Positions 9,396 to 18,569 of a stretch of DNA of 64,000 bases are shown here, one piece after another (within the stretch, counting starts at the first letter, position 1; each line of letters opens with the position of its first letter). The stretch comes from Sulfitobacter sp. OXR-159 (GTDB lineage Bacteria > Pseudomonadota > Alphaproteobacteria > Rhodobacterales > Rhodobacteraceae), in the NCBI RefSeq assembly GCF_034377145.1, contig NZ_CP139710.1, forward strand, positions 62,001 through 126,000, written 5' to 3'. The notes under the pieces were generated by a model. The model was not told the DNA's origin, made no database searches, and saw nothing but the letters and a program-made list of their open reading frames with translations. The translations under genes were made by a program, and so were the position numbers.

Positions 9396-9452
9396 CATAG
9401 ATCTGGCACCCCAACACTTCCAGTGCGATCCAAATCATCGTGGGAATCTTAA
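9396..9452. repeat. about 55-bp direct repeat, copy 1 (upstream of manC)
   Basis: From ccatagatctgg through aacacttccagtgcgatcc to cgtgggaatct. It is nearly identical to 10438-10492. This copy lies just upstream of manC and could hold its control region or be an old duplication scar. Confidence 0.75.
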
Positions 9453-9862
9453 TGGGTCGCGACAGAGGCACCGGGAATACCACCTCAGTGGCGCAGCGTG
9501 AAGATACGCCCAACTTCATCGTTGATGCATCGGTGCTGGCTTCCGGTCGCCGAAAGCTTGCGGGGCAGGGCTACAGACAATTTTCAGGCGCCAGTAGGCA
9601 CGTGCAAGCTGGCCGACCTCAAACGTCAAATTTCTCTGCCAACCCGATGGCGCGCTCGGCACAGAAATTAGGGGAGCTTTGGCAGACCTGCATCTTTGAG
9701 AATGCTGTTGGCCGTGTGTTTGCTGAGCATATTTCGCGGCACCGTCAAAGTAGGCCGGCTCTTATGCTTCCATTTTTCGTGGGATCCTTTCCCACCTTTT
9801 TTTCATTTTATAGCCAGCAGATGCAAGCAACTCAACAACGTCGTTATAAAAGCCCTTGACCA
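9453..9862. other. intergenic stretch without a supported gene
   Basis: About 410 bp between the repeat and the DUF1902 gene. A plus-strand 139-aa frame crosses it but has unnatural composition (runs of FF and FP, basic tail) and no homologous feature. Nothing else is seen. Confidence 0.4.
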
Positions 9863-10111
9863 TTACGCAGCGGCAAACGAACCGTGACTTGGCGGCTGGA
9901 AGATAATGGACGATACCATATCAATCAGCGACTTCTTGGCTAAGTCTTGCTTGGTAACATGGTTATCCAACACCATCTGCGGCGCTAAATCTTCCATCAG
10001 TTCAATGAACTCGGCAATCGTAGCTGCCTCAATGTGGAGGCCTACGATGTCCGATTCAGAGTAGAACACCTTCGCGTCTTCATCCCACAAAGCTTTGACA
10101 TAAAAGCGCAT
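9863..10111 (-). CDS. DUF1902 domain protein, HicB-like antitoxin candidate
   Basis: 82 aa with the DUF1902 pattern: FYVKALWDEDAKVFYSESDIVGLHIEAA followed by a helix EFIELMEDLAPQM. The fold is the HicB-like half of type II toxin-antitoxin pairs. The start codon directly abuts the stop of a tiny upstream frame (about 18-38 codons, ending KAYDEEL) that could be the remains of a partner. No HicA-type toxin with the usual catalytic histidine is visible on either side, so this may be an orphan antitoxin. Confidence 0.65.
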   Translation of the reverse strand: MRFYVKALWDEDAKVFYSESDIVGLHIEAATIAEFIELMEDLAPQMVLDNHVTKQDLAKKSLIDMVSSIIFQPPSHGSFAAA

Positions 10112-10437
10112 TTACAGTTCCTCGTCATAAGCTTTAGCCTTCTGCGCAGGCTGATCCAGAGCCAACATTACCTTTGACTCGTCGTTATGATATGGCGTGA
10201 TGCAATCACTTAGACAAGACTTCACTAAAAAATGTGAACACCAATCATTCTACTGCCCATGAACCCAGACACACATTCGTTTGGCCACAGCGCCCGAATA
10301 AACTGGCCTTTGTCCTGCCCCGCGGCTCTAATCCCCTCGCCCCGTCCATAACACAATGACCGCGCAGATGAGCACCCCTACTGTACTTTCTGTGCCCAAA
10401 GCGCGCAACGCAGGACTGATGGAGTAGCCGCCCCCCG

Positions 10438-10492
10438 ACCATAAATCTGGTCCCCAACACTTCCAGTGCGATCCAAATCATCGTGGGAATCT
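10438..10492. repeat. about 55-bp direct repeat, copy 2
   Basis: Near-identical partner of 9396-9452, with one base change and one base missing in the first 15 bases and then identity through cgtgggaatct. It has no adjacent manC-like gene. Confidence 0.75.
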
Positions 10493-10520
10493 CAAGGAAA
10501 GATTAAACAGTCCGCGGCAC

Positions 10521-10754
10521 TCAACAGCGGCCTTGGAGGGCTGTTTTTGTCCACGACGGGCGCTCAGAATCCAACTTTCCTTCCCAGAGCGGGGCTGGAC
10601 GCATAGCAGGCACAAGCGCAAATGGATCACGACAATAACGCGCTATGAAACGCTGTATATCTTCGCCCGCCCCTGCAGCGACATGCTCCCACGCCACCTC
10701 GCCAGAGAAGACCTTACCGCCAAACTTGGCGTAAGACCTCTCCAAAAGCGTTTC
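10521..10754 (-). pseudogene. coding-like fragment cut by the IS630-type element
   Basis: A frame with natural protein composition (GKVFSGEVAWEH, then DIQRFIARYCRDPFALVP) that opens only at the IS edge. It could be the 3' part of the gene at 11790-12466. However, simple removal of the IS and one TA leaves a one-base frame discrepancy, so the link is uncertain. Confidence 0.35.
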
Positions 10755-10826
10755 TAACAAAACCTGAATCGCTGGGGATTCCCAAACTGGTCTGATTGTG
10801 ATTCATCCTGTTTGGGAGGATGAACT

Positions 10827-11213
10827 ATGTCAGCACCTTTGCCATCAGCGCTACGGGCACGGTTTCAAAGATATATTGAGGAAGGGTTAAGCGGGCGAGC
10901 GGCGGCAGCGCGCTTGAAGCTGTCGCCGGCAACGGGCGCACGGTGGCGGCATCAGATCCAAACGACGGGCCGGGCTGATCCTGCCGTACAGGGTCGTCCA
11001 AAAGGGTCAGGGAAATTGGCACCCCATGTTGGTTTTTTCGAAGAGTTGATTGCTCAAGACCCTGATATCACATTGTTTGAGTTGCGTGATGCGCTTGCTG
11101 ATGCAACCGGACTGCAGGTCCAGCACTCTGCTATCGGGCATCTGCTAAAGCGCCTCGGGTTCACGCACAAAAAAAGTCACTGGTCGCTACCGAACGTCAC
11201 CGTGCCAAGGTGA
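10827..11213 (+). CDS. IS630-family transposase, N-terminal frame
   Basis: 128 aa holding the DNA-binding half: a helix-turn-helix region (EGLSGRAAAARLKLSPATGARW) and a second one (LFELRDALADATG...HSAIGHLLKRLGFTHKKS). The family-typical continuation (KKSLVATER) is in the other frame, and a run of seven A at about 11169-11175 lies where the frames switch. This is the usual slippery site for IS630-type frameshift expression. The frame overlaps the catalytic frame by 4 bp at its end. Confidence 0.85.
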   Translation: MSAPLPSALRARFQRYIEEGLSGRAAAARLKLSPATGARWRHQIQTTGRADPAVQGRPKGSGKLAPHVGFFEELIAQDPDITLFELRDALADATGLQVQHSAIGHLLKRLGFTHKKSHWSLPNVTVPR

Positions 11214-11785
11214 GGCGACGACGTGAGGACTGGTTCACACACCGTTTGCCAGCCATTGCGCGGATGCCGGAACGCGTTGTCTTTCTTGACGAAACAGCGG
11301 TCAAAACGAACCTCACCCGGCTGCGCGGATGGGCCCCGCGTGGCGAGCGCCTGAAGATGGATGCGCCCTTCGGCAGTTGGGGAACCCAAACCCTGATTGC
11401 GGGGCTGACACATGAGGCCCTGATCGCACCTTGGGTGATCAAAGGCGCGATGGATGGCCCTGCCTTCGCGGCCTATGTCCAAAAGGTCCTGATCCCTGAG
11501 ATCGCGCCAGGCACGGCAGTCGTTCTCGACAACCTCGCGACGCATCGCAACAAAGAAGCCGCGGCGGCGCTCAAGGCCCATGGATGCTGGTTCCTCTATC
11601 TGCCGCCATATTCGCCAGACCTGAACCCAATTGAGTTGGCTTTCTCCAAATTGAAGTCTCACCTCAGACGCATCAGTGCGCGATCATTCACCTCGGTGTT
11701 CGAAGCCCTTGGTGATATCTGCGCAATGTACTCCCCGCAGGAGTGTTCAAACTACTTTCAGGCTGCCGGCTATGCCTCAGGTTAA
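11210..11785 (+). CDS. IS630-family transposase, catalytic frame
   Basis: 191 aa DDE domain: first Asp in VVFLDETAVKTN, second in VVLDNLATHRNK, Glu in DLNPIELAFSKLK. It probably becomes a fusion with the upstream frame through slippage on the A7 run near 11169. Taken alone it lacks DNA-binding helices. Confidence 0.88.
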   Translation: MRRRREDWFTHRLPAIARMPERVVFLDETAVKTNLTRLRGWAPRGERLKMDAPFGSWGTQTLIAGLTHEALIAPWVIKGAMDGPAFAAYVQKVLIPEIAPGTAVVLDNLATHRNKEAAAALKAHGCWFLYLPPYSPDLNPIELAFSKLKSHLRRISARSFTSVFEALGDICAMYSPQECSNYFQAAGYASG

Positions 11786-11789
11786 ATTA

Positions 11790-12466
11790 GAAATGCTTAA
11801 GCGCAGCAAAGCGGAGGCTCCAACATCCTCAAAAACCAACAGCCGCGGGATATAGCCTGAGGCGTAGCTTTCAGAGGCCATAAGCAGAGCCTCCTTCCAC
11901 CTCCAACTCTTGATAAACGCTTCCGTTACAGAGCTCCTAAACTGATAAACGTAAGGCCTTCGCAGACCTGACAGCATAGGCTCATCTTGCTCTCTTCTTG
12001 GAAGAGGTGCCGCAACGGGCAAAGCGTCACACCCCAGTGCGATCATGGCAACAGTCGCCTGCAGCCTTTGTATCTCGCTTCGCATCTGCTCTTTGAAATT
12101 CTCAGGTGAGAGTAGCCCATCCTTACCTGCGCTCGACCATGGGTTCAGTACGGCTGCTTGGGCTTTGAACTCCCGCACGGCGTGCAAGCAAAAGAGCAGC
12201 TCATCATAGCTTTCGATCTCGCAGCGCGCTTCTGCAGCCAAAGCGCGCCAGTCCACCCCGGCTAAAGGTTTCGAGAACCAGTTTGGTGGGATATCCCTCA
12301 CAGCCTGCTCAGGACGCGCTTGTTCGGGCAGATGCCGCAACTGCTTTGGCGCCAAAAACTCCGCCTCCATCACAGCGACCAGATGTATCAATGTGTGATT
12401 AGCCCTATCGCGCATTGCTTTCGCATCTGCTGTCTCAGCACCGCGGTGCGCACGATAGTTCTCCAT
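11790..12466 (-). pseudogene. hypothetical protein, 3' end displaced by the IS630-type element
   Basis: About 226 codons remain before the insertion point. The ATG at 12466 has AAGGAA six bases upstream. The protein is helical and charged (AEARCEIESYDELLFCLHAVREFKAQ) and ends in ...SYASGYIPRLLVFEDVGASALLRLS, where the element enters. Removing the IS and one TA gives a short new tail of about 14 residues and a stop. Whether this is the natural C-terminus is unclear. No family is recognised. Confidence 0.5.
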
Positions 12467-12888
12467 AGCAACTTCCTTTGCTCGCTCAGCCGATCAACAA
12501 GGGGGCACACTTTTAGAACGATACACCCAAACGGTTAGGTGGCCGCAACCCGTACTGAACACTCGTAGCAATGGTTTATTGCTTGGCACTCTGGCAGGGG
12601 TTTATGGGGCGCGCATCGACCAATCAGCAGTTTTAGCGGAGAACTTTCCCTGGAATTAAGACGCCGTAAAAGAGGAGCTCCTTCTTGCCAAGATATCTGC
12701 CCGACCGACTGGCTTTCTCCAATCCACCGAACCGAAGGAGCTTTTTGCTTTATTAAACCGAAACATACCAAGCTGCGCTCTGCGCGCGGGTGATGGGGAG
12801 CTACATTCGGCAGCCGAAACATATTCGCAACTTGAAGCGCACTGACACCAGATGTATATCGTTAGTGCATAATGATGCTGGAGGCCTC
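12467..12888. other. intergenic, promoter region of the toxin-antitoxin pair
   Basis: About 420 bp between divergent genes. The last 60 bp before the ccdA-like start are AT-rich (tgtatatcgttagtgcataatg) and probably carry the promoter. No symmetrical operator is obvious. Confidence 0.35.
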
Positions 12889-13152
12889 ATGAGCAATCTG
12901 ACAATAAGACTGCACCCTGATGAAAAAGCACAACTAAAAGCGTGGGCAGCTGCCCGAGGCACAAGCACGACCGATTACATCAAAACCCTTGTTGCCGCGG
13001 ATATGGCGGCTGGAAGCCCTCAAAAGCGCGCTGCTGCATGGTTCCGCGAGAATGAAGTTGCGATTGCCGATGAAGCAGAGCAGATCAAAAGCAGCGGCGT
13101 CCCAGGCGCTCATTTGGCCCTAAACCACCCAGGGACCGATGCAAAAATTTGA
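12889..13152 (+). CDS. CcdA-like antitoxin
   Basis: 87 aa from the ATG at 12889, which has GGAGG five bases upstream. A longer frame opens at a GTG at 12790, but its extra residues look random. The N-terminus (SNLTIRLHPDEKAQLKAWAAARGTS) is a ribbon-helix-helix DNA-binding domain. The C-terminal half is acidic and disordered-looking, as in toxin-binding tails. It overlaps the toxin start by 14 bp, so the two are translationally coupled. It should neutralise the toxin and repress the operon. Confidence 0.8.
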   Translation: MSNLTIRLHPDEKAQLKAWAAARGTSTTDYIKTLVAADMAAGSPQKRAAAWFRENEVAIADEAEQIKSSGVPGAHLALNHPGTDAKI

Positions 13153-13438
13153 CATCTTCGAAATCGCTGGTGATCTCTACCTGGTTGTTCAAGCCGATCA
13201 TTTACTAGATCTAAACACAGTCGTCCTTTTGCCGGTCTTGCCAAACGACGAGCTTCCGCCACTGTCGAAGCTCACCGTTGATACAAAAATTGCGAGTAGC
13301 GCTTTTCGCATTCGAACCCACATGCCACTCACCGTCGAGGCCAATCGAATACGCCACCTTGACCCAGTCCATCAGCTTTCTGCGGAAGAGGGACACAAGG
13401 TGATGGATGGTCTCTATGCGATTCTTTGGGGGCTATGA
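13139..13438 (+). CDS. CcdB-family toxin
   Basis: 99 aa with the CcdB layout: FDIFEIAGDLYLVVQADHL at the N-terminus, VVLLPVLP in the second strand, and a C-terminal helix ending in DGLYAILWGL. In F-plasmid CcdB the C-terminal residues W-G-I contact DNA gyrase, and here WGL is preserved. The module acts as a plasmid or island stabiliser. A short GC-rich hairpin overlaps its stop codon. Confidence 0.85.
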   Translation: MQKFDIFEIAGDLYLVVQADHLLDLNTVVLLPVLPNDELPPLSKLTVDTKIASSAFRIRTHMPLTVEANRIRHLDPVHQLSAEEGHKVMDGLYAILWGL

Positions 13439-13446
13439 ATAGCCCC
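13429..13446 (+). terminator. hairpin overlapping the ccdB stop codon
   Basis: ggggcta-tgaa-tagcccc forms a 7-bp stem with a 4-base loop. It is not followed by a long T run, so termination may be weak. Confidence 0.35.
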
Positions 13447-13652
13447 TTCGCATTCAGGCGGCGCCGAAGATGCGCGCCGTTTCGGTTTGATGGTCCGTGT
13501 CAAGTGCAGGGCAAAGGCCGCCTCCGAATGACCGCGATTTGAGCAAGCTTGCTAATAGGTAGCCTTCCGCACGCCCTCTTCATCGAGCGGATAGGCGGCT
13601 GTCGAGCGGTATGGCCGCGAACGTCCGCAGTCCGCTGTTTCTTTGACGCACG

Positions 13653-14021
13653 TTGCGGATAAGTCGCCCATTTCATAATGTGATCTTATGCAAAAAGGTG
13701 CCTGGCCCAGTGTTTAAAAAGATCGCGAATTTCTACTCTCAAAGTCTTAGGATCGATCTGGTTCCTGCCAGTCTCCTTGCTGAGCTCAGCCCTGACAATG
13801 AAACCTACCGCTTTGCGGCAGAAAGAGGCGACTTCGTGGTCTGCGTTGCACAAGGGGAACCTCAAGAAAGCGTATATATTGCACTTGCAGAACAAATCTT
13901 TTCTCAGCTTTCTGAAGCACGAAACTTGTTTGAACGCTTACACGCCGCACATCCCGCGGCCGCATTCTTTGACTTCGTTGCCGACCCTGCTGGAGGTGAG
14001 GCTTTTAAAAAATATCAATAA
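13653..14021 (+). CDS. hypothetical protein, start uncertain
   Basis: The supported part begins about VFKKIANFYSQSLRIDL and continues through DNETYRFAAERGDFVVCVAQ and FSQLSEARNLFERLHAAHPAAAFFDFVADPAGG, a soluble alpha/beta-looking domain. The frame opens with TTG at 13653, and GTG codons at 13680, 13698 and 13710 are equally possible; none has a clear ribosome binding site. No family is recognised. Confidence 0.42.
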   Translation: MRISRPFHNVILCKKVPGPVFKKIANFYSQSLRIDLVPASLLAELSPDNETYRFAAERGDFVVCVAQGEPQESVYIALAEQIFSQLSEARNLFERLHAAHPAAAFFDFVADPAGGEAFKKYQ

Positions 14022-14080
14022 GCTTCAAGGCCTTAATTTCCCCACATTCCCCTATTAAGCGAGCGGCCGGGAGCGAGGGA

Positions 14081-14368
14081 ATGAACATCTTTTCGAACAA
14101 GCGCGCGTCGGGTGGGCGGACCCTCCGCGCGATCATCACAGGCGCATTTACGGCCTCGATGACATTTACCATAGGGCACCACTTGGCAGCATTAGATAAA
14201 GCCTATGCTGTACAAACTACTGCCGCTCCAGTGACTGTGGCGCAAGCTGACACCCAGGATATGCCCGCGGCCGTCACACCCCGGTACGCCTCGCCAGCCT
14301 CAGCTGCTCAGGATCGCATTTTCCCTTTTAAACATATGCATACTCGCCATCCCTCCCGGCCATGCTGA
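14081..14368 (+). CDS. possible small secreted protein, 95 aa
   Basis: The ATG is preceded by GAGCGAGGG. The N-terminus is positively charged (NKRASGGRTLR), followed by a moderately hydrophobic stretch (AIITGAFTASMTFTIG), so it could be exported or membrane-anchored. The rest is Ala/Thr/Pro-rich low complexity. No family is recognised. It precedes the NRPS gene by about 95 bp in the same direction. Confidence 0.35.
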   Translation: MNIFSNKRASGGRTLRAIITGAFTASMTFTIGHHLAALDKAYAVQTTAAPVTVAQADTQDMPAAVTPRYASPASAAQDRIFPFKHMHTRHPSRPC

Positions 14369-14463
14369 GCCATGCTTTTGCGCTGACCCTCTAATTCAGC
14401 CAAGAGGCATCCGGCGGCGCACAGCTATATAAAAATGCCCCCTGCGCGGTCATCACGTAGAAA

Positions 14464-17400
14464 TTGTGTTCTTTTTTAGGCGCAATGCGCTTATGCTGGT
14501 CAATATTAAACGTTGAGATTTTACGAGTGTATTTCCAAACCCAGTCCGTGCCCTTGACGCCTGTTCAAGAGGCTATGGTGGCCGCATCTTCAAAGCGGCC
14601 ATGGTTATATCTTGAACAAATTGTCTGCCACCTTGCTCAAGAATGCTTGAACCCCGACATCCTTGTGGCGGCTTTTCAAAGTCTCGTTGAACAGTCTTCC
14701 GTCCTCCGGCTGGCGATACATTCACGGGGAGCAGCACCTCCAGCACAGCATATAGCGACGCCTCAAGATGTGGCCGTCGAAACGCTCGATTGGGCTCCTG
14801 TCTCACCGGATGATATACGCCAACAGCTTCAAGCATTTCTGGAAACTGACCGCGCCAAAGGCTGCCCGCTCGACGCAGCCCCCTGCTTTCGGCTCACCCT
14901 AATACGGACCGGGCCGGCCTCCAGTATCTTAGTTTGGTCTTTCCCGCACGCTTTGCTCGACGGGCGCAGCTTCGCTCCTCTATTGGCTCAGGCCTTTATC
15001 AACTATGAGGCCATAGAGGCCGGGCGTCCTTCGCCTATTGCGCCTGAGGTTTCAAACGACGTCTTCTTGCATCACTGCGCTATATCGGAAGCTTTGGATC
15101 ATGCCGCGGGAGAAGCTTATTTTGCCCGAACCCTTGAAGACTGGGAGGGTGACACGGGCCTCATTGATTTTCGCCAAAAGCCAGGTCGTAAAGAGACACT
15201 GACCCAGCAGTTAACTACGCACGAAACAAAAGCTCTGGTTTCCTTGGCAAAAGCCACGGGTGTGACCCTCAGCACAGTGGTTTGCGCAGCTTGGGGCATT
15301 GTGCTTGCGCGATTTACAGGCCGCGCGGATGCTGTCTTTGGCATGACTCTCAGCGGAAGACACCTGCTTGAGAACACCAAAACTGCCCTTGGGTGCTTCA
15401 TCGTTACGGTCCCTTTTCGCGTTAAGCTGGACCAAGACCTATCCATCGGCACGCTCTTGCGTAGCGTCCGCAAAGGTCAGCTTGAGATACGCCCCTTTGA
15501 ACATACACCGCTCGCAGGTTTGCGGCGTCTTACGAATGTTCCACCAGGCAAACCATTGCTTGAATCTTCGCTAATGTTCGAGACAGCCTCTCTTGATGTG
15601 CGCATGCAAGACTATGGCGACGCATGGCAACACCGCCGCGTGGAGCTGCATGAAGAGGATGACCTTCCCCTTACTGTCGCGGCCTATCAAGATGAGGCGT
15701 TGCGGCTCGAGGTGGAGTATGACGGCAAACAGGTGCCCCAAGCCCCTCGCCTGGCCCGCTACTTAAAGAACCTGCTCTGCGAGCTGGCGCATGCCCCCCC
15801 GACAACACAGTTGGCCCAGCTCTCCATGCTCGATGAAGGCGAGAGGCAGCGTCTCGAATTCCTCGCCAGCGCAACAGATACAAGAGTATCTGAGCCCTGT
15901 TGCATCACCGCCTTTGAACGACAAGCAACTCACTGGCCTGACCGCACGGCTTTAGAGCGGATTGGGGGCGGCAAACTAACCTACGGCGAGCTTGATGCAG
16001 CAGCCAATGCGCTCGCCCAACGTCTTATAGATCGGGGGATCGCGCACGGCGATGTGGTTGGCATCTGCGCCACACGCAGCCCGGCCTTCGTGGTGGCCAT
16101 TCTCGCGATTTGGAAAGCAGGCGCGGCCTTTGTGCCGATGGACCCGACCTATCCGAAGACAACTCTCGACATCATGGCAAAAGACAGCGGCGCCAAAATC
16201 ATTCTAACAGATCCCGACGCTCCGCTGTTCAATTTGGCGACGCTGGCATTAAGCTACGAACAAATGCAAGAGCGCCAAGCGTCCGCCCCAGATCGCGGCC
16301 ATATGAGCGAGCACCGGAACGCCTACATTCTATTTACGTCCGGCACCACAGGGCGCCCTAAAGGTGTTGTGGTATCACAGGCATCTCTCGCCGCTCATGC
16401 CGCAGCCGTCACTAAGCTGTTCGATCTATCTCCTGAAGATCGGGTCTTGCAGTTTGCAAGCCTCAGCTTCGACGTCGCGATCGAAGAGATCATTCCGACG
16501 CTTCTTTCTGGGGCCGCTTTGCTGCTCCGCAGCCCTGAAATGTCCCAATCTATCTCAGCATTTCTGCAAGCCTGCGAGACACATCGCATAACTTTGCTCA
16601 ACCTACCAACGGGCTTCTGGGTGGAGCTTACCCTTTTCTTAAAAACCCATGATAGCCTTGTGCCGCCTCATCTGCGCATGGTCATCGTAGGAGGTGAGCG
16701 CGTCCCCCTATCGATCTTGCGCAGGTGGCGCGATATCGCGCCTAAGGTCAGATGGATCAACGGATATGGCCCTACAGAAACCACCATCACGTGCACGGCT
16801 TATGAAGTAACGGATGATCGCCCTTTGCGGCATTCTGTTCCGATCGGTCGCCCGCTTGCACACGCCTGCGCATGGGTTCTGGCCGCCGATGGGTCTTTCG
16901 CTCCAATGGGGGCTCAAGGCGAGCTTTGCATTTCCGGCCCCGCTGTCGCCGAAGGCTATGTGATTGATGAGGATGCGAAGCGCACAGGTTTCCAAACCCA
17001 TAAGGGCACTTTAGCGGGACGCAGTTACCGCACCGGGGATCGGGTGTACTGGCAAGACGGGCTTTTGAACTTTGTTGGGCGGATGGATCGTCAGCTCAAA
17101 GTTCGGGGCTTCCGGATCGATCCCAATCAAATCGAAAGCCTGTTAGAAGAGCGGCGCGACGTGGCACGTGCTTATGTTGCTGTACCAGATGACAAGACTG
17201 GAAGAGTGGTGGCTTGGTACTCTGCGGCCCGTGCAACGGCCCCACCCTCAGAACAAGACATCCAAGCCGATCTCTCTCAAAAACTTCCTCCCCACATGTT
17301 GCCAGACCTCTCTTACGTAGAAACTTGGCCGCGCACCCCAGGGGGCAAGATTGATGTGGCAGCCCTCCCGATCCCCCAAGACGCGGTTCAGAGCCCAGAG

Positions 17401-18471
17401 ACACAACTCAAGACCGACAGCCCCCATACCCGCCGGATAGCAGAACTTTTTGAAGCTGTACTGGAAACCAGCCCCGTTGCCGCAGACAGCTCATTTTTTG
17501 ATCTCGGTGGCAATTCTCTTTCAATTCTGCGCCTCAACACCCTTCTGGAGAAGACCTTTGACACGCCCGTTGACCCAAGCTTGCTCTATCAAGATCCAAG
17601 CCCGGCTGGCATCGCAAAGCTGATCACAACCAAAGCCGAGGATCGATCCTGCGTCATCCCCTTACAGCCTAAAGGAGGGCGCACGCCGCTTTACGCGATA
17701 CATGCATTGGGAGAGAACAATTCCTTTTTCCTACCTTTGGCGAACGCACTGAACCCCAACCAACCCTTGTTCGGCATTACAATCGGGATACGCAAAGAAG
17801 GACTGCCATCAACGGTTGAAGCCTTAGCCGCATTCTACGTAGAGCAGATCAACCAGCATCGGCCCAAAGGGCCAGTCTCCCTTGTGGCGGTATCGGTCAG
17901 CAGCTTCATTACATTTGAAGTGGCTCAGCAACTCCTCGCCGCAGGCCGCGATGTGCAGGCCCTAATATTCCTTGATGCCAGCGGACCTGATGGGCGCATC
18001 CGGAAAGGCCGCCTCGGGCATAGATGGGTGCATTTCAAAAACCTTCTCAAACAAGGCAAACCCTATCTCGACAAGCTTAAGCAAGAACGGCGCGGCGAAA
18101 GGCTTCATGCTGAAGAGATGGCCAGGCTAAAAGAAGCCGGCCCGGAAGGACCTCCTGCCTACGATGAAGCGCGCTCTGTTGCCCAGTTTGTCGCATTAAG
18201 CGAACTGGCCATTTCAAATTATGTACCAGCCCCTTACCCGCGCAAGCTCACCATCTTCAAAGCCGACGACCCTTTTGATGCCAAGGCCGTCTTCGCAAAT
18301 GGACTTGGCTGGAAAAGCGTTGCAAAAGCCGGCTTTGATATAATCCAAGTCAAGGGCGGCCACATTACGATGCTGTACCCCCCTCACGTCGAAGAGTTGG
18401 CGCAACACATCACAAAAGCGCTTTGCGCCCCGGCGGCAAACAACGGGTTGGTGCCAAAAGTAGGATCGTGA
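14464..18471 (+). CDS. single-module nonribosomal peptide synthetase (C-A-T-TE)
   Basis: Up to 1335 aa; the true start may be the GTG at 14527 (VYFQTQSVPLTPVQEAM), where homology-like sequence begins. Domains in order: condensation, with a PHALLDG variant of the HHxxxDG motif near residue 161; adenylation, with FTSGTTGRPKG near 624, NGYGPTETT and the A10 lysine in TPGGKID; carrier, with GGNSL (phosphopantetheine Ser near 1018); and thioesterase. By hand alignment to GrsA the A-domain pocket reads roughly D-V-E-N-I-G-G-I-T, which I cannot match to a substrate. The thioesterase nucleophile elbow reads AVSVS instead of GxSxG, with the catalytic His in KGGHITM. It would join an acyl or aminoacyl donor to one activated amino acid and release it. 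It is followed by a MarR gene in the same direction. Confidence 0.93.
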   Translation: MCSFLGAMRLCWSILNVEILRVYFQTQSVPLTPVQEAMVAASSKRPWLYLEQIVCHLAQECLNPDILVAAFQSLVEQSSVLRLAIHSRGAAPPAQHIATPQDVAVETLDWAPVSPDDIRQQLQAFLETDRAKGCPLDAAPCFRLTLIRTGPASSILVWSFPHALLDGRSFAPLLAQAFINYEAIEAGRPSPIAPEVSNDVFLHHCAISEALDHAAGEAYFARTLEDWEGDTGLIDFRQKPGRKETLTQQLTTHETKALVSLAKATGVTLSTVVCAAWGIVLARFTGRADAVFGMTLSGRHLLENTKTALGCFIVTVPFRVKLDQDLSIGTLLRSVRKGQLEIRPFEHTPLAGLRRLTNVPPGKPLLESSLMFETASLDVRMQDYGDAWQHRRVELHEEDDLPLTVAAYQDEALRLEVEYDGKQVPQAPRLARYLKNLLCELAHAPPTTQLAQLSMLDEGERQRLEFLASATDTRVSEPCCITAFERQATHWPDRTALERIGGGKLTYGELDAAANALAQRLIDRGIAHGDVVGICATRSPAFVVAILAIWKAGAAFVPMDPTYPKTTLDIMAKDSGAKIILTDPDAPLFNLATLALSYEQMQERQASAPDRGHMSEHRNAYILFTSGTTGRPKGVVVSQASLAAHAAAVTKLFDLSPEDRVLQFASLSFDVAIEEIIPTLLSGAALLLRSPEMSQSISAFLQACETHRITLLNLPTGFWVELTLFLKTHDSLVPPHLRMVIVGGERVPLSILRRWRDIAPKVRWINGYGPTETTITCTAYEVTDDRPLRHSVPIGRPLAHACAWVLAADGSFAPMGAQGELCISGPAVAEGYVIDEDAKRTGFQTHKGTLAGRSYRTGDRVYWQDGLLNFVGRMDRQLKVRGFRIDPNQIESLLEERRDVARAYVAVPDDKTGRVVAWYSAARATAPPSEQDIQADLSQKLPPHMLPDLSYVETWPRTPGGKIDVAALPIPQDAVQSPETQLKTDSPHTRRIAELFEAVLETSPVAADSSFFDLGGNSLSILRLNTLLEKTFDTPVDPSLLYQDPSPAGIAKLITTKAEDRSCVIPLQPKGGRTPLYAIHALGENNSFFLPLANALNPNQPLFGITIGIRKEGLPSTVEALAAFYVEQINQHRPKGPVSLVAVSVSSFITFEVAQQLLAAGRDVQALIFLDASGPDGRIRKGRLGHRWVHFKNLLKQGKPYLDKLKQERRGERLHAEEMARLKEAGPEGPPAYDEARSVAQFVALSELAISNYVPAPYPRKLTIFKADDPFDAKAVFANGLGWKSVAKAGFDIIQVKGGHITMLYPPHVEELAQHITKALCAPAANNGLVPKVGS

Positions 18472-18569
18472 CAGAATGTGACGGTGCAACTTTGGCTGAG
18501 GCTTAGGAACAGCTTTAATTCATATGCCTCTCTTAGTATTGCCTGGACGACAAACGACCAAGGCCCTTC

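Larger units (their letters stand above)
10757..11787 (+). mobile_element. IS630-family insertion sequence, about 1.03 kb
   Basis: Flanked by TA dinucleotides (10755-10756 and 11788-11789), as expected for this Tc1/mariner-related family, which duplicates TA. The ends share aacctga reading inward from both sides (acaaaacctga on the left, atttaacctga on the right complement). It carries a transposase in two overlapping frames. Confidence 0.72.

Noticed and set aside
9440..9859. 139-aa plus-strand frame
   Set aside because: Odd composition, no start signal, and begins inside a repeat.
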